The notes under the pieces were generated by a model, which had not been told where the DNA came from, ran no database searches, and saw only the letters and a list, made by a program, of their open reading frames with translations. A DNA stretch of 55,416 nucleotides, taken from the NCBI GenBank assembly GCA_036501535.1, contig DASYAE010000031.1:1-55416 (forward strand). Direction: 5' to 3'. The translations under genes were made by a program, and so were the position numbers. Positions within the stretch are counted from its first letter, which is position 1, and the number at the start of each line of letters is the position of its first letter. Positions 34,552-43,117 of the stretch are shown here, piece after piece. The DNA comes from DASYAE01 sp036501535. GTDB lineage: Bacteria > Actinomycetota > Actinomycetes > Streptomycetales > Catenulisporaceae.

Positions 34552-35355
34552 ATGACTGGCTTCAACGAACACGACGCAGAGGGACCTTTCAAGGGCGGCC
34601 GGCGCGGACGCGGCCGGAACCGCTTCGCCCGGCCCGGCGAGGAGGAGGGCGAGCGGCGCGGCCGCTGGGAGCACTCCGAGCCGCACGAGGGCCCGCACGA
34701 GCACCGCGGCCACGGCCACGGCCGGCGCGGCGGTCCCGGCCCCTGGTTCGCCGGGCCCGGCCCGGAGGAGTGGTTCGGCGGTTTCGCCGGCCCGGACTTC
34801 GGCCCCGGCCCCCGCTTCGGCCCCGGCCCGGGAGGCTTCCGCGGGCGGGCGCGCAGCCGCGCCGGCCGCGGCGACGTCCGCACCGCGATCCTCGCGCTGC
34901 TCGGCGACGAGCCGCGCAACGGGTACCAGATCATCCAGGAGATCGAGCAGCGCACCAACGGCCTGTGGCGGGTCAGCTCCGGGTCCGTGTACCCGGCGCT
35001 CGCCCAGCTGGAGGACGAGGGCCTGATCGCACAGTCCGGCGACGGCGGCCGCAAGCTCTACACGCTGACCGACTCCGGCCGGGCCTACGCCGAGCAGCAC
35101 GCCGAGCAGATCGCCGGGGTGTGGGACAGCGCGGTCGGCCCGGGCCCGCGGATCGAGGAGATGATGCGCCACCGGGAGCTGATCGGCCAGCTGACCATGG
35201 CCTACAAGCAGGTCCACCAGGTGGGCAGCTCGGCGCAGCGGGAAGAGGCGCGCAACGTGCTGGTCAAGGCACGGCAGGCGCTCTACAAGATCCTGGCCGC
35301 GGACGAGGCGGACGGCGGCGAGCCGACCGACGCCGCGCCGGAGGACCAGAGCTGA
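34552..35355 (+). CDS. PadR family transcriptional regulator with Gly/Pro/Arg-rich N-terminus
   Basis: A 267-aa protein. Residues ~1-100 are low-complexity Gly/Pro/Arg/His. The PadR winged helix follows (~105-180): RGDVRTAILALLGDEPRNGYQIIQEIEQRTNGLWRVSSGSVYPALAQLEDEGLI, with the wing GGRKLYTLTDSG. A C-terminal coiled helix aids dimerisation. The ATG at 34552 follows GGGGAGA. Palindromes upstream suggest autorepression. No target gene is adjacent in the same direction. Confidence 0.9.
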   Translation: MTGFNEHDAEGPFKGGRRGRGRNRFARPGEEEGERRGRWEHSEPHEGPHEHRGHGHGRRGGPGPWFAGPGPEEWFGGFAGPDFGPGPRFGPGPGGFRGRARSRAGRGDVRTAILALLGDEPRNGYQIIQEIEQRTNGLWRVSSGSVYPALAQLEDEGLIAQSGDGGRKLYTLTDSGRAYAEQHAEQIAGVWDSAVGPGPRIEEMMRHRELIGQLTMAYKQVHQVGSSAQREEARNVLVKARQALYKILAADEADGGEPTDAAPEDQS

Positions 35356-35463
35356 GCGCGATTCCGGACCGGCCCGACTCCGAGCGCTGAGCCGGAGTTC
35401 GAGGCCTGACCAGTCCGGATAAGCATACGACCACGGCGCATAAGGGGCGGCTTTCCCCGCGCG

Positions 35464-35482
35464 CGCCCGCTACCAGCGGGCG
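35464..35482. terminator. hairpin after the PadR gene
   Basis: CGCCCGCT and AGCGGGCG form an 8-bp perfect stem with loop ACC. It lies about 110 bp after the PadR stop and 30 bp before the ung promoter. No T-tract follows. It probably ends PadR transcription. Confidence 0.45.
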
Positions 35483-35512
35483 ACGGCGGAAGGAAGGCCG
35501 CCTCGGCGTGTG

Positions 35513-35529
35513 TAAGGTATGGGCCCGTG
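35513..35529 (+). promoter_or_regulatory. -10 element and leaderless start of ung
   Basis: TAAGGT at 35513-35518 lies 8 bp before the GTG start of ung, leaving no room for a ribosome binding site. No Shine-Dalgarno sequence is seen. The message is therefore probably leaderless, as is common in actinobacteria. Confidence 0.5.
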
Positions 35530-36207
35530 GCCGGACGACCCTTGCACGAGATCGTAGAACCAGGCTGGGCCAAGGCGCTCGAGCCGGTGGCTGACCGGAT
35601 CGCCGCGATGGGCGATTTCCTGCGCGCCGAGGTGGCCGCGGGCCGCACGTATCTGCCGGCCGGGCAGAACGTGCTGCGGGCCTTCCAGCAGCCCTTCGAC
35701 GGGGTCCGGGTGCTGATCGTGGGCCAGGACCCTTATCCGACGCCCGGCCACGCGGTGGGCCTGAGCTTCTCGGTGGCGCCGCAGGTGCGGCCGCTGCCGG
35801 GCAGCCTGGTGAACATCTTCACCGAGTACACCAAGGACCTCGGCTTCCCGCCGCCGTCCACCGGCGACCTGACGCCGTGGACCGAGCGCGGGGTGCTCCT
35901 GCTCAACAGGGCGCTGACCACCGCGCCGGGCAAGCCGGCGGCGCACCGCGGCAAGGGCTGGGAAGAGGTCACCGCGCAGGCGATCACGGCGCTCGCGGCG
36001 CGCGGCGGCAGCCCGCTGGTGGCGATCCTGTGGGGCCGGGACGCGCGCAACCTCAAGCCGATGCTCGGCGCGGTGCCGTGCATCGAGTCCGCGCATCCCA
36101 GTCCGATGTCGGCCGGCTACGGGTTCTTCGGCTCCCGGCCGTTCAGCCGGGCCAACAGCCTGCTGGCCGCGGCCGGCGGCGAGCCGGTGGACTGGCAGCT
36201 GCCGTAG
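35527..36207 (+). CDS. ung: uracil-DNA glycosylase, family 1
   Basis: Removes uracil from DNA. The 226-aa product has the water-activating loop GQDPYPTPGHAVGLSFSV (catalytic Asp68) and the Leu intercalation loop SAHPSPMSAGYGFFGSRPFS. LLLNRALTT and WGRDA are also conserved. Length and motifs fit UNG exactly. The GTG start follows a -10 box by 8 bp. Confidence 0.95.
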   Translation: MAGRPLHEIVEPGWAKALEPVADRIAAMGDFLRAEVAAGRTYLPAGQNVLRAFQQPFDGVRVLIVGQDPYPTPGHAVGLSFSVAPQVRPLPGSLVNIFTEYTKDLGFPPPSTGDLTPWTERGVLLLNRALTTAPGKPAAHRGKGWEEVTAQAITALAARGGSPLVAILWGRDARNLKPMLGAVPCIESAHPSPMSAGYGFFGSRPFSRANSLLAAAGGEPVDWQLP

Positions 36208-36229
36208 GGCCCGGGTACCCGCGCGGTTC

Positions 36230-37051
36230 TCACGGTCCGTCACCGCAGCGGGCGTTCCCGGTGGAGGGCTGCGCCGAGACCGCGATCCAGCGGCCGTACG
36301 CGGGGTCGTTGGCGAGGGCGAACGAGTACAGGACCGGGCCGGTGCCGAACGGGTCCGCGAGCGTCTGCTGGTTCTCGTTGCGCGCTTTGAGACCCGAGTA
36401 GTCCACACAGACCTCTGCGGCGCCGACAGTGCCCTTGTGCGCCGTCTGCGTGGCCTCCGCGTACAGCGTGAGCCGGCCGACCGGGGCGAGCTTCGCCGCG
36501 GCCCACTCGGTCACCGTCGCGTCGAGCGCCTGTTCGCAGCCGGCCTGGCACCACAGCTGGTAGCGCGGATCGTTGACGTCGCCGAACGCCCACGCCTCCA
36601 TGAACGCCGAGAACAGCGCCCGGAGCTGCGTGTCCAGTGCGCCGTTCGGCGAGCCGCCGCCGGAGGCCGGCGGCCACGCGGCCGTGAAGTCACTGGGAAT
36701 CGTGAAGCTGTAGACGGCCGCGGGGTCGGACAGGCCCGGCAGCTCCGCCACGCTCGGCAGGTCCGAGGGGACGGTGAGCCCGGGACCAGGCGGCGCGGAC
36801 GCCGCGCCGGAACCGGCCTGGTGTTGGACGCTCTGCGCACGGGTGACGTATGAGACGACGAGGACCAGCGCCAACAAGCCGCACGTCGTGCCGACCGCCC
36901 GCCGCACGATCCACGCGTATTTCCAGCGGGCCCGCGATTCCGCCTCCGCCTCCGCGCGCGAGTCCGGGTCCTGCCGCTGTCTCGTCTGCGCCGCCCGCGG
37001 CGAGCGGGGCCGACGAGACCCCTTCCTCCACACCGAAACCACGTGATCCAC
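36230..37051 (-). CDS. single-pass membrane protein of unknown function
   Basis: About 273 aa. A basic cytosolic N-terminus with an Arg/Ser-rich stretch is followed by one transmembrane helix (AVGTTCGLLALVLVVSYVTRA). The extracytoplasmic domain has VYSFTIPSDFTAAW, a Cys pair in LWCQAGCEQ, and YAEATQTAHKG. It resembles conjugative-transfer/TcpC-like extracellular domains only vaguely, and no family is claimed. GTG at 37049-37051 is used because GGGGGAAA lies just upstream; GTG at 37040-37042 is an alternative. It is convergent with ung. Confidence 0.65.
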   Translation of the reverse strand: MDHVVSVWRKGSRRPRSPRAAQTRQRQDPDSRAEAEAESRARWKYAWIVRRAVGTTCGLLALVLVVSYVTRAQSVQHQAGSGAASAPPGPGLTVPSDLPSVAELPGLSDPAAVYSFTIPSDFTAAWPPASGGGSPNGALDTQLRALFSAFMEAWAFGDVNDPRYQLWCQAGCEQALDATVTEWAAAKLAPVGRLTLYAEATQTAHKGTVGAAEVCVDYSGLKARNENQQTLADPFGTGPVLYSFALANDPAYGRWIAVSAQPSTGNARCGDGP

Positions 37052-37558
37052 CTTTCCCCCAGGCCGGTCCGCGGCGGACCGGTGACCACGGGACGGCAGT
37101 TCACTCACATCCACCGCGCACCACCGCCCCCAGGCGTGCTCCGCAGCAACTCAGATGCCTACGTCACCACTGCCGCGGCTCTTCTCCCTCAGCAGGTCAT
37201 ACCCGGAACTCAGGGCTCGATGCACTACACGTTGACTAAGGAAGAGCCCTACTACATACACCCCGCGACAGGCTCCCGGACCGGTCGTGTATCTGCATTT
37301 GCGGGTCTGCGGGAGTCCGGCCGGCGGCCGGAGGTCCGAGCGGTGCAGGCGCTGGACGGGGCGGGCTGATTTACTGGGACCGCCGAGGCGGAGCGCAGTG
37401 CCGGAGCGGCTTGGGACGGCCCGGGAGCGACCAGTCCGGATCGTCTGTCGCGCTTATCCCGATCGTTGCGCGTACGACACCGTATTCGGCTACTTCGTCT
37501 GTGCACCAAGCGCTACCGTGACATTCCGTTACGTAATAGTTTCGCCGGGAGGCAGATC
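37052..37558. other. 507-bp divergent intergenic region
   Basis: No convincing gene is seen. On the plus strand TTGACT near 37232 has CATACA 17 bp later, a weak promoter match. A palindrome TTACGTAA (37529-37536) sits upstream of the next gene's ribosome binding site. The segment around 37200-37260 is notably A/T-richer than its surroundings. It probably holds divergent promoters for both neighbours. Confidence 0.35.
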
Positions 37559-38014
37559 GTGGCGGTGGGACCTGTCGTCGCGTTCGCCGTCGCGGTCACC
37601 GCCAGCCTGGGCAGTGCCGCTGCCGGGTTCTACCTGTGCCGCCTGTCGATCGTGCGCTCCCGGCGCCTGCTGTCCAGCGGGTCGCGGGCCACCGCAAGCA
37701 TCGTCGAGGTGGTGCCGAAGCATCCGGCCGGCCAGGAGTTCCCGTCCGACTCGGCCCGGATCGTGGTCGAGTACGAGGCGCTGGGCTGTCCGCACCGGGA
37801 GACCATAATTCTCACGCGCACGCCGGAAGAGCGCTATCACGTCGGGGACGACATCGAGGTTCTGATCGCGCACGGACGCTCTCCGCGCGCACGGACGTCT
37901 GATGAGCCGAATGTCTGTTATGGCACCGCCGAGCAGATCATAGGTGCCTCGCTGCTCATCCTGGCCGCACTGCCTTATTTCATCATGCTGTCCGCACATG
38001 CCTTGACGCCGTAA
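37559..38014 (+). CDS. small membrane protein, DUF3592-like
   Basis: A 151-aa protein with an N-terminal helix (VVAFAVAVTASLGSAAAGFYLC) and a C-terminal helix (IIGASLLILAALPYFIMLSA). A compact domain lies between: RLLSSGSRATASIVEV...RIVVEYEALGCPHRETIIL...YHVGDDIEVLIAHGRSPRA. That beta-rich pattern between two helices is the DUF3592 layout. The GTG at 37559 is preceded by GGGAGG with a 6-bp spacer. The function is unknown. Confidence 0.7.
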   Translation: MAVGPVVAFAVAVTASLGSAAAGFYLCRLSIVRSRRLLSSGSRATASIVEVVPKHPAGQEFPSDSARIVVEYEALGCPHRETIILTRTPEERYHVGDDIEVLIAHGRSPRARTSDEPNVCYGTAEQIIGASLLILAALPYFIMLSAHALTP

Positions 38015-38286
38015 GTAACACAACGGCACCGAACCTGCTCGCAGCGGCGATAAATGTCACGGATTGCCACCAACCGGCGATGCTCGGCGGCGCGGGCGTG
38101 TAGCCTGCTGCGCGGCTCGGCTGGCATTACAAGCCCAGCAAGCAGGACACCGAGGACCTCCCGAGCGGCTGGAGCCGCGGCGCGCAGGCCCGGCGGGGAG
38201 CCGCCCGGGCGCCGGCGTTAACGCCCCCTTTAACCGGTCTCGGGTGAACTGACCGGTGTAGCCGCACCGACTGGAGAAGACTTTTC
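38015..38286. other. intergenic region, no gene seen
   Basis: GC-rich stretch between two plus-strand genes. TGTAGCCT near 38100 is a possible -10. GGAGAAG at 38273-38279 is the ribosome binding site of the next gene. No hairpin with a T-run was found. Confidence 0.3.
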
Positions 38287-39144
38287 GTGTCCGACCACGA
38301 CAAGCGCGAATCCGCGCAGACGCGGACCGACGATCTGCTCGAGGGCTTCGACGCCTTCCGATCCCGCGGCGCCGGCCGGCCGCAGCCGCCCGAGCCCGAG
38401 CCGTTCCCGGACGCCGCAGTGCCCTATGCCCAGGAAAATCAGGCACAGGAAAATCAGGCACAGGGAAATCAAGCACCGGGATATGAGATCGCGCAGACGG
38501 CCATGCCGACGGTCATCTCCCCGGTCGTCGATCCGCCGCCCCTGTCCGGGCTCGGCGCGGAGCCCACGCTGCCCATGGTGGCGACCGGTTTCTCGGCCAC
38601 CGCGGAGTACACGGCGGTGCCTCCGCCCCCGCCCTTCGTTCCGGGCTCCGGCAAAGGCGTCGCCGCCATCCCAGGCAGCCGGCCGCCGCGGCGCAGCAAG
38701 ACCCGTACCGGCTTCATCCTGGCGGCCGTCGCGGCCATCGTCATCGGCCTGTGCGCCGGCGCGTACAGCGTCGTGGTGAGGACCGACCGGAGCTCGCAGA
38801 ACTCCTCCGTTCCCCCGGCCGCCTCCGCCTCGGCGTCGCCGCAGGCGGACGACGCGGAGAACAGCAAGGCCGTCACCGCGCTGGTCGTGGTCGACTCGGT
38901 CACCGCGAACGGCTTCGTCGCCACCGCGCAGGCCGGCGGCGACAAGTTCGCGGTGCAGTACACGGCGACCACGAAGTTCGGCACCCAGGCGCGGCCGCTC
39001 ACCCGCGCTCAGGTGGTGCCCGGGGCGCACGTCTGGGTGCGGGGCCACCGGACCGCGTACGACACGATCACCGCGACGGTGGTCGCCGGTGCGCTGGAAA
39101 GCGAGGCCTCGACGACGAGGTCGAGCGGCTCCGTCGGGGTCTGA
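38287..39144 (+). CDS. membrane-anchored protein with DUF5666-like extracellular domain
   Basis: A 285-aa protein with a Pro-rich cytosolic N-terminus (residues 1-140) and one transmembrane helix (TGFILAAVAAIVIGLCAGAYSVVV). The external domain reads KAVTALVVVDSVTANGFVATAQAGGDKFAVQYTATTKFGT...VVPGAHVWVRGHRTAYDTITATVV. The small-beta pattern (T.V.F...G..V.V.G....G...A..V) resembles DUF5666. The GTG start is 8 bp after GGAGAAG. Three 15-bp repeats encode QENQA-type units. It is convergent with the NUDIX gene. Confidence 0.65.
   Translation: MSDHDKRESAQTRTDDLLEGFDAFRSRGAGRPQPPEPEPFPDAAVPYAQENQAQENQAQGNQAPGYEIAQTAMPTVISPVVDPPPLSGLGAEPTLPMVATGFSATAEYTAVPPPPPFVPGSGKGVAAIPGSRPPRRSKTRTGFILAAVAAIVIGLCAGAYSVVVRTDRSSQNSSVPPAASASASPQADDAENSKAVTALVVVDSVTANGFVATAQAGGDKFAVQYTATTKFGTQARPLTRAQVVPGAHVWVRGHRTAYDTITATVVAGALESEASTTRSSGSVGV
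38431..38475. repeat. three 15-bp tandem repeats within the coding region
   Basis: CAGGAAAATCAGGCA occurs at 38431-38445 and 38446-38460. A diverged copy, CAGGGAAATCAAGCA, is at 38461-38475. They encode QENQA, QENQA and QGNQA and are A-rich in a GC-rich gene, indicating recent slippage. Confidence 0.85.
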
Positions 39145-39157
39145 GCCGCGAGCTCAG
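39141..39157. terminator. short hairpin spanning two convergent stop codons
   Basis: CTGAGC (39141-39146) and GCTCAG (39152-39157) form a 6-bp stem with loop CGCGA. The stem covers the stop codons of the membrane protein (plus) and the NUDIX gene (minus). A bidirectional terminator is possible but weak. Confidence 0.3.
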
Positions 39158-39654
39158 CGCGCGCCGCCCGCCGGGTCTACCCGCGCGGCGTGGCCCTCCT
39201 CGAGATAGACGGTGCTCTTGTAGGAGGCCGCGGCCATGGCGTTCATCCGCCGCGCGATGAACGGGCGCATGTTCTGCGGCAGCTCGTCCTCCGGGAAGAA
39301 CCGGATCTCGGCGATCTCCTCCGGCTGCGCGCGCAGCACGGACGGATCGGGGCAGACGCCCGCGTCGAAGGTGAGGCTGAGGAACTGCACCCGGCTGCCC
39401 GGGAACCGGCCGGCCCACTGCACCGCGAGCAGGGCCCCGATCACCGCCCCCTCATAGCCGAGTTCTTCGCCCAGCTCCCGCGCGGCGGCCTCGGCCGGCG
39501 GCTCGTTCTCGTCGACGACACCGCCGGGCAGCGACCATCCGTCCCGATACGTATTGCGCACCAACGCAATACGCCCCTCGCCGTCGCGCAGCACCGCATT
39601 GGCCGACAACGCGAGTTTCGCCAGGCCGGCGTACCAGGTCTCGGTGTCAAGCAT
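39154..39654 (-). CDS. NUDIX hydrolase
   Basis: A 166-aa pyrophosphohydrolase. The NUDIX box is GGVVDENEPPAEAAARELGEELGY with the REL-EE core. ANAVLRDGEGRIALVRNTYRDGWSLPGG is the preceding strand-loop. The substrate is unknown. The ATG at 39652-39654 has GGAG two bases upstream. Its start codon overlaps the -35 element of the divergent serine integrase. It may mark the chromosomal side of an element boundary. Confidence 0.88.
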   Translation of the reverse strand: MLDTETWYAGLAKLALSANAVLRDGEGRIALVRNTYRDGWSLPGGVVDENEPPAEAAARELGEELGYEGAVIGALLAVQWAGRFPGSRVQFLSLTFDAGVCPDPSVLRAQPEEIAEIRFFPEDELPQNMRPFIARRMNAMAAASYKSTVYLEEGHAARVDPAGGAR

Positions 39655-39690
39655 GACTCCGGGGGTGTTTTCAGCTACGCTGCCCACGTG
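39653..39690 (+). promoter_or_regulatory. serine integrase promoter, leaderless start
   Basis: ATGACT (39653-39658) and TACGCT (39676-39681) are 17 bp apart. The GTG start of the integrase follows 6 bp later without a ribosome binding site. The -35 overlaps the NUDIX start codon. attP of serine integrases is often at this place, but no core could be proven here. Confidence 0.5.
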
Positions 39691-41283
39691 TCCGCCTCCC
39701 AGTCCACGGCGCCGCGCCGCATGGTCATCTACGCCCGGATCTCCGACGATCGCGAGGGGCGGCAGAACGGCGTCGACCGCCAAGAGCGTCAATGCCGCAG
39801 CCTAGCCGAGCGCAACGGAGACACCGTCGTGGCCGTGTTCGTCGACGACGACCGGTCGGCGTACCGCGGGAAGCCACGCCCCGGTTACATCAAGATGCTG
39901 GCCCACTTACGCGCCGGCCTGGCCGAGGGCGTCTACGCGCTGGCACCGACCAGGCTGTACCGGCGTCTGACGGACGGCCTGGAGTTCTTCGAACTGATCA
40001 AGGAGCGGGACCTCTCTGTGGAGACCGTGAAGCAGGGCCGCTTCAACCTGGCGACCGCGGACGGCAAGCGCGACGCGCACCAGGCCGCGCTCAACGCCGA
40101 GTACGAGTCCGACCTGATCTCCGAGCGCACCCGGGATACGAAGGTCGACCAGGTCGCCCGCGGCGAGTACCGCGGCGGTCCGCGGCCCTTCGGCTACGAG
40201 AACGGCGGCCTTATCGTTCGGTCGTTGCTGTGTCCGCAGTGCGGCAGCCGTGACGGCTTCACGGTCGATCGCGCGTGCCGGGCCTGTGGAGCGGCCGCAG
40301 TCAACGAGCCGGGCAGCGAGGCCTTGCACGTCGAGCTCGCGACGGATGCGATCGTCGCCGGCGGCTCACTGCGCGCCGAGTGCGCGCGGCTGCTCGCGGC
40401 AGGGATGTTCTCCGCCGAGCGGCGCTACCAGCAGGAGGACGGTTCGCGAGGCGAGCCGGAGCGCAAGCCCTTCCGTCCGCAGGCGCTGCGCGGCGTGCTA
40501 CTGCGGGCCCGCAACGCCGGTCTGATCGAGCACGAGGGCGAAGTCGTCGGCCGGGGGCAGTGGCCGCCGATCGTCCCTGAGGAAACGTGGCGGGCCTGCC
40601 GGGAGATCCTGTTGAACCCGCAGCGCCGCAAAGCGATGAGCACCGCACGAGTGTGGCTCGGCAGCAACCTGTACCGGTGCTGGTGCGGTCAGCCAGCTGG
40701 AGCGGGCACGTCAGGGCAGGGACGCACGCAGCCGGACGGTGTCCGGCGCCCGAAGATCCCGGCCTACCGCTGTAAGGCTGTGGAGGCCCATATCAGCCGA
40801 CAGGCCGAAGCACTGGACCGGTACGTCTCAGATCTCGCTGTCGAACGGCTGTCCCGGTCGGATGCTGTCGACTTGCTGCTGCCGCCGCCGCGCGTTGAGC
40901 CGGTCGAGGACCTGACCGCGACGGCGAACGCGCTGCGCGCCAAGCTGGACTCGATCGCCGAGGACTATGCGGCTGACCTGGTCACCCGTGCGCAGATGAT
41001 CACGATGACCACGCAGACCCGTGAGCGACTTGAGCAGGTCGAGGCGCGTTCCGCGGCACGGGCCGAGGTCTCGGTGCTCGCGTCGTTGCCGCTCGGGACG
41101 CCGGAGATCGCCAAGCAGTGGGAGGGCTGGCATCTCGACAAGCGCCGGGCGATCATCGACGCGCTCATGACCGTCACCATCCACAAGTCCCGGCGCGGCC
41201 GGCCCAAGGGCTTCAAGCCCGGCAGCGACCAGGGCTACTTCGACCCCGACACGATCGACGTTGAGTGGAAGTCACCCGGCTGA
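39688..41283 (+). CDS. large serine recombinase (integrase)
   Basis: A 531-aa site-specific integrase. The resolvase domain has VIYARISDDREGRQNGVDRQ with catalytic Ser19, and the recombinase domain starts around YRGGPRPFGYENGG. Two Cys clusters follow: CPQCGSRDGF..CRACGAA near residue 185, and YRCWCGQPAG..RCKAVE near 345 (the usual zinc ribbon). A coiled coil at ~410-460 and a basic tail complete it. The extra early Cys cluster is unusual. It probably integrates the downstream element by attP x attB. Confidence 0.93.
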   Translation: MSASQSTAPRRMVIYARISDDREGRQNGVDRQERQCRSLAERNGDTVVAVFVDDDRSAYRGKPRPGYIKMLAHLRAGLAEGVYALAPTRLYRRLTDGLEFFELIKERDLSVETVKQGRFNLATADGKRDAHQAALNAEYESDLISERTRDTKVDQVARGEYRGGPRPFGYENGGLIVRSLLCPQCGSRDGFTVDRACRACGAAAVNEPGSEALHVELATDAIVAGGSLRAECARLLAAGMFSAERRYQQEDGSRGEPERKPFRPQALRGVLLRARNAGLIEHEGEVVGRGQWPPIVPEETWRACREILLNPQRRKAMSTARVWLGSNLYRCWCGQPAGAGTSGQGRTQPDGVRRPKIPAYRCKAVEAHISRQAEALDRYVSDLAVERLSRSDAVDLLLPPPRVEPVEDLTATANALRAKLDSIAEDYAADLVTRAQMITMTTQTRERLEQVEARSAARAEVSVLASLPLGTPEIAKQWEGWHLDKRRAIIDALMTVTIHKSRRGRPKGFKPGSDQGYFDPDTIDVEWKSPG

Positions 41284-41369
41284 GACGTGCCGTGGCGCAA
41301 GTCACATCCTCTCGCCATCCTTGCTCGTCAACCCTCCACTAACGCTCCCTATCCAGCCCTATCCACCCT

Positions 41370-41409
41370 TAGCAACTAGAAGTGCTATCAAAAATGCCGC
41401 ACAATGTGC
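41370..41409. promoter_or_regulatory. two inverted repeats before the antitoxin gene, candidate operators
   Basis: TAGCA and TGCTA (41370-41374, 41383-41387) flank 8 bp. GCACA-A-TGTGC (41399-41409) is a perfect palindrome touching the antitoxin start region. Toxin-antitoxin operons are normally autorepressed at such sites by the antitoxin. The upstream segment also has a repeated CCCTATCCA. Confidence 0.5.
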
Positions 41410-41412
41410 AGC

Positions 41413-41712
41413 ATGACGACCGAGACGATCCGGAAGACCGTCCCGCTGACCCAGGACGAAGCAGAACTTCTCGAAGCAGCCCGTATCGAAGGCACCGCAG
41501 CCCACGAGGCGCTGATCGAACTACTCGGCCCCGGCGTCACCAGGTCGGAAGCCGCCACTTTGCACGCTGCGCTACGGCTCGGCCTCGACGCTCTAAAGGA
41601 CCGCATCGCCGAGCGCGGCTATGCGGCTCTCGCCGCCGCGCAGACCGACGAAGACAGGGCGTTCCACGCGGCGATGCGCCAGCGTGGACGCAGGTCAGGG
41701 AGCGGCGAGTGA
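41413..41712 (+). CDS. antitoxin-like protein (probable ribbon-helix-helix)
   Basis: A 99-aa protein. IRKTVPLTQDEAELLEAARIEGTAAHEALIELLGPGVTRSEAATLHAALRLGLDALKDRIAE suggests an N-terminal strand and two helices, then an acidic or mixed toxin-binding tail. The ATG at 41413 is preferred to the in-frame ATG at 41404. GTGA overlap with the MazF-like toxin gene is the standard antitoxin-first arrangement. Identification rests mainly on context. Confidence 0.7.
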   Translation: MTTETIRKTVPLTQDEAELLEAARIEGTAAHEALIELLGPGVTRSEAATLHAALRLGLDALKDRIAERGYAALAAAQTDEDRAFHAAMRQRGRRSGSGE

Positions 41713-42029
41713 GCTACCCGCTGCGCGGCCAAGTCTTCTACGCCGACCTCGGCAACGGCGACAAGCCGTTCGTCGTGGTGTCCAACAATCGCCGCAACCA
41801 GAAGTTCGAGGACTTCCTGGTGGCGCGCATCACCACGACCGAGGCACAGAAGATCCCGGACGTGGCGAGCGTGGTCGAGTTGTCGCCGGCCGATCCGCTT
41901 GTCGGGCGTGTACGGTGCGATGACATTGTGCTGATGTACCGGGACGAGATCAAGCGGGAAGCCGGAGCGCTGACCGCGGCGACGATGATGCGGATCGCCG
42001 AAGGCCTACGGCACGCGCTGGCTATCTGA
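41709..42029 (+). CDS. MazF/PemK-like endoribonuclease toxin
   Basis: A 106-aa toxin. YPLRGQVFYADLGNGDKPFVVVSNNRRNQKFEDFLVARITTTE shows the MazF/PemK beta-barrel opening (RG.v...dl....kP.vVvSn..rN). VGRVRCDDIVLMYRDEIKREAGALT continues it. It would cleave mRNA unless neutralised. The GTG start overlaps the antitoxin stop by 4 bp. It lies directly after the integrase, so it probably stabilises the element. Confidence 0.85.
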   Translation: MSYPLRGQVFYADLGNGDKPFVVVSNNRRNQKFEDFLVARITTTEAQKIPDVASVVELSPADPLVGRVRCDDIVLMYRDEIKREAGALTAATMMRIAEGLRHALAI

Positions 42030-42065
42030 ACAGCACGCTGATCCAGATCGGCAGCGCCCGGGGTG

Positions 42066-43100
42066 CTATAGCCCGATGCCTATCAGCGCATTGTCGTCGC
42101 CACCCCAGCGGTCGACGGTGCGCAAGTAGCGGTCCAGCACCGGCGAGTTCGGCGCGTGGCCGGTCGTCGCGGCGATCGCCTTGCGGTCCTTGCCCGCCCG
42201 CCGCGCCTCCGTCGCAAGCCCGGCCCGCGCACTGTGCCCGGTCAGTCGCGCCTCGACGCCCGCTCTCGCCCCGGCCCGCGTGACGACGTCGCCCACGGCT
42301 TGGCCGGACAAAGCGCCGAGAAGTCGCCCATGCCGGTCGATCCTTCGGAACCCCGGGCTCTCCGGCTCGTGTAGCTGCGCGGCGTCCCGCCACGCCCGCC
42401 AGGCCCGTACCGGGCACGTGAGCGGGTTGCTGCCGTACGGCACGGCGACGGTGCGCGGCTTCGTCTTGGTCACCCGGACGTCGACCACGAGGCCGTTCGG
42501 ATCGTCGGCCACGTCCCGCACGGTCAAGCCGGCCAGCTCGCTGCGGCGGCCGGCGATCGCGAAGGCGAGCAGCACCAGCGCCCGGTCACGCAGACCGGTC
42601 AGCGAGTCGGGGCAGCCTTCGCTGATGCGGCGCAGATCGGGCAGCAGCAGCGGCGGCGTCTGCCCTCGGCCGCGGGGAGGCTGCTTGCCCTCGGCGGCCT
42701 GGCGGATGTAGTCCTTCAGCATCTCGCGCGCCGCACGGGTGTCGTCCGGGTTGATCGTGATGCGGTGCTCGCGGCGCAGCGTGACCACGACGCCGGCGAG
42801 CCGCCGGTCGATGGTGGACGGCGCGGCGCCGTTCTCCCACAGCCACGCGACGAACGCGCGAAGTGTGCCGCGCGTCGCCGCAGTGGCCGGCAGCTGCTTC
42901 TCGTCGGTGAACGCGACCCACTTCGCCCAGTCGCCGGCATACCCGCGCGTCGTGTTCGCCGGCCGGAGCGACGCGGCGTGCTCGTCGCTGACAGCGTCGA
43001 GGGCTGCGATGCGCGCCGCGGCCGCCGCGTCATACGGCTCCGCGGCGACCTTCCGGCCGTCGGCCACTCCCTCGGCACTCAAGATCACATCGCCTGACAC
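42066..43100 (-). CDS. Cre-like tyrosine recombinase
   Basis: A 344-aa recombinase. The N-terminal SAM-like core-binding domain is NTTRGYAGDWAKWVAFTDEKQ..PATAATRGTLRAFVAWLW. The catalytic domain has Arg in GRRSEL, Lys in VTKTKPR, the HxxR box as GHSARAG, His in TTGHAPNS, and the nucleophile Tyr in VLDRYLRTVD. GHSAR-x-G is the same as in Cre of phage P1, and the C-terminal layout is also Cre-like. GTG at 43098-43100 has GGGAGG 7 bp upstream. The longer GTG at 43125 would start inside the lox-like palindrome. It is read towards the toxin-antitoxin pair. Confidence 0.9.
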   Translation of the reverse strand: MSGDVILSAEGVADGRKVAAEPYDAAAAARIAALDAVSDEHAASLRPANTTRGYAGDWAKWVAFTDEKQLPATAATRGTLRAFVAWLWENGAAPSTIDRRLAGVVVTLRREHRITINPDDTRAAREMLKDYIRQAAEGKQPPRGRGQTPPLLLPDLRRISEGCPDSLTGLRDRALVLLAFAIAGRRSELAGLTVRDVADDPNGLVVDVRVTKTKPRTVAVPYGSNPLTCPVRAWRAWRDAAQLHEPESPGFRRIDRHGRLLGALSGQAVGDVVTRAGARAGVEARLTGHSARAGLATEARRAGKDRKAIAATTGHAPNSPVLDRYLRTVDRWGGDDNALIGIGL

Positions 43101-43117
43101 GGCTGCCCCTCCCGAAT

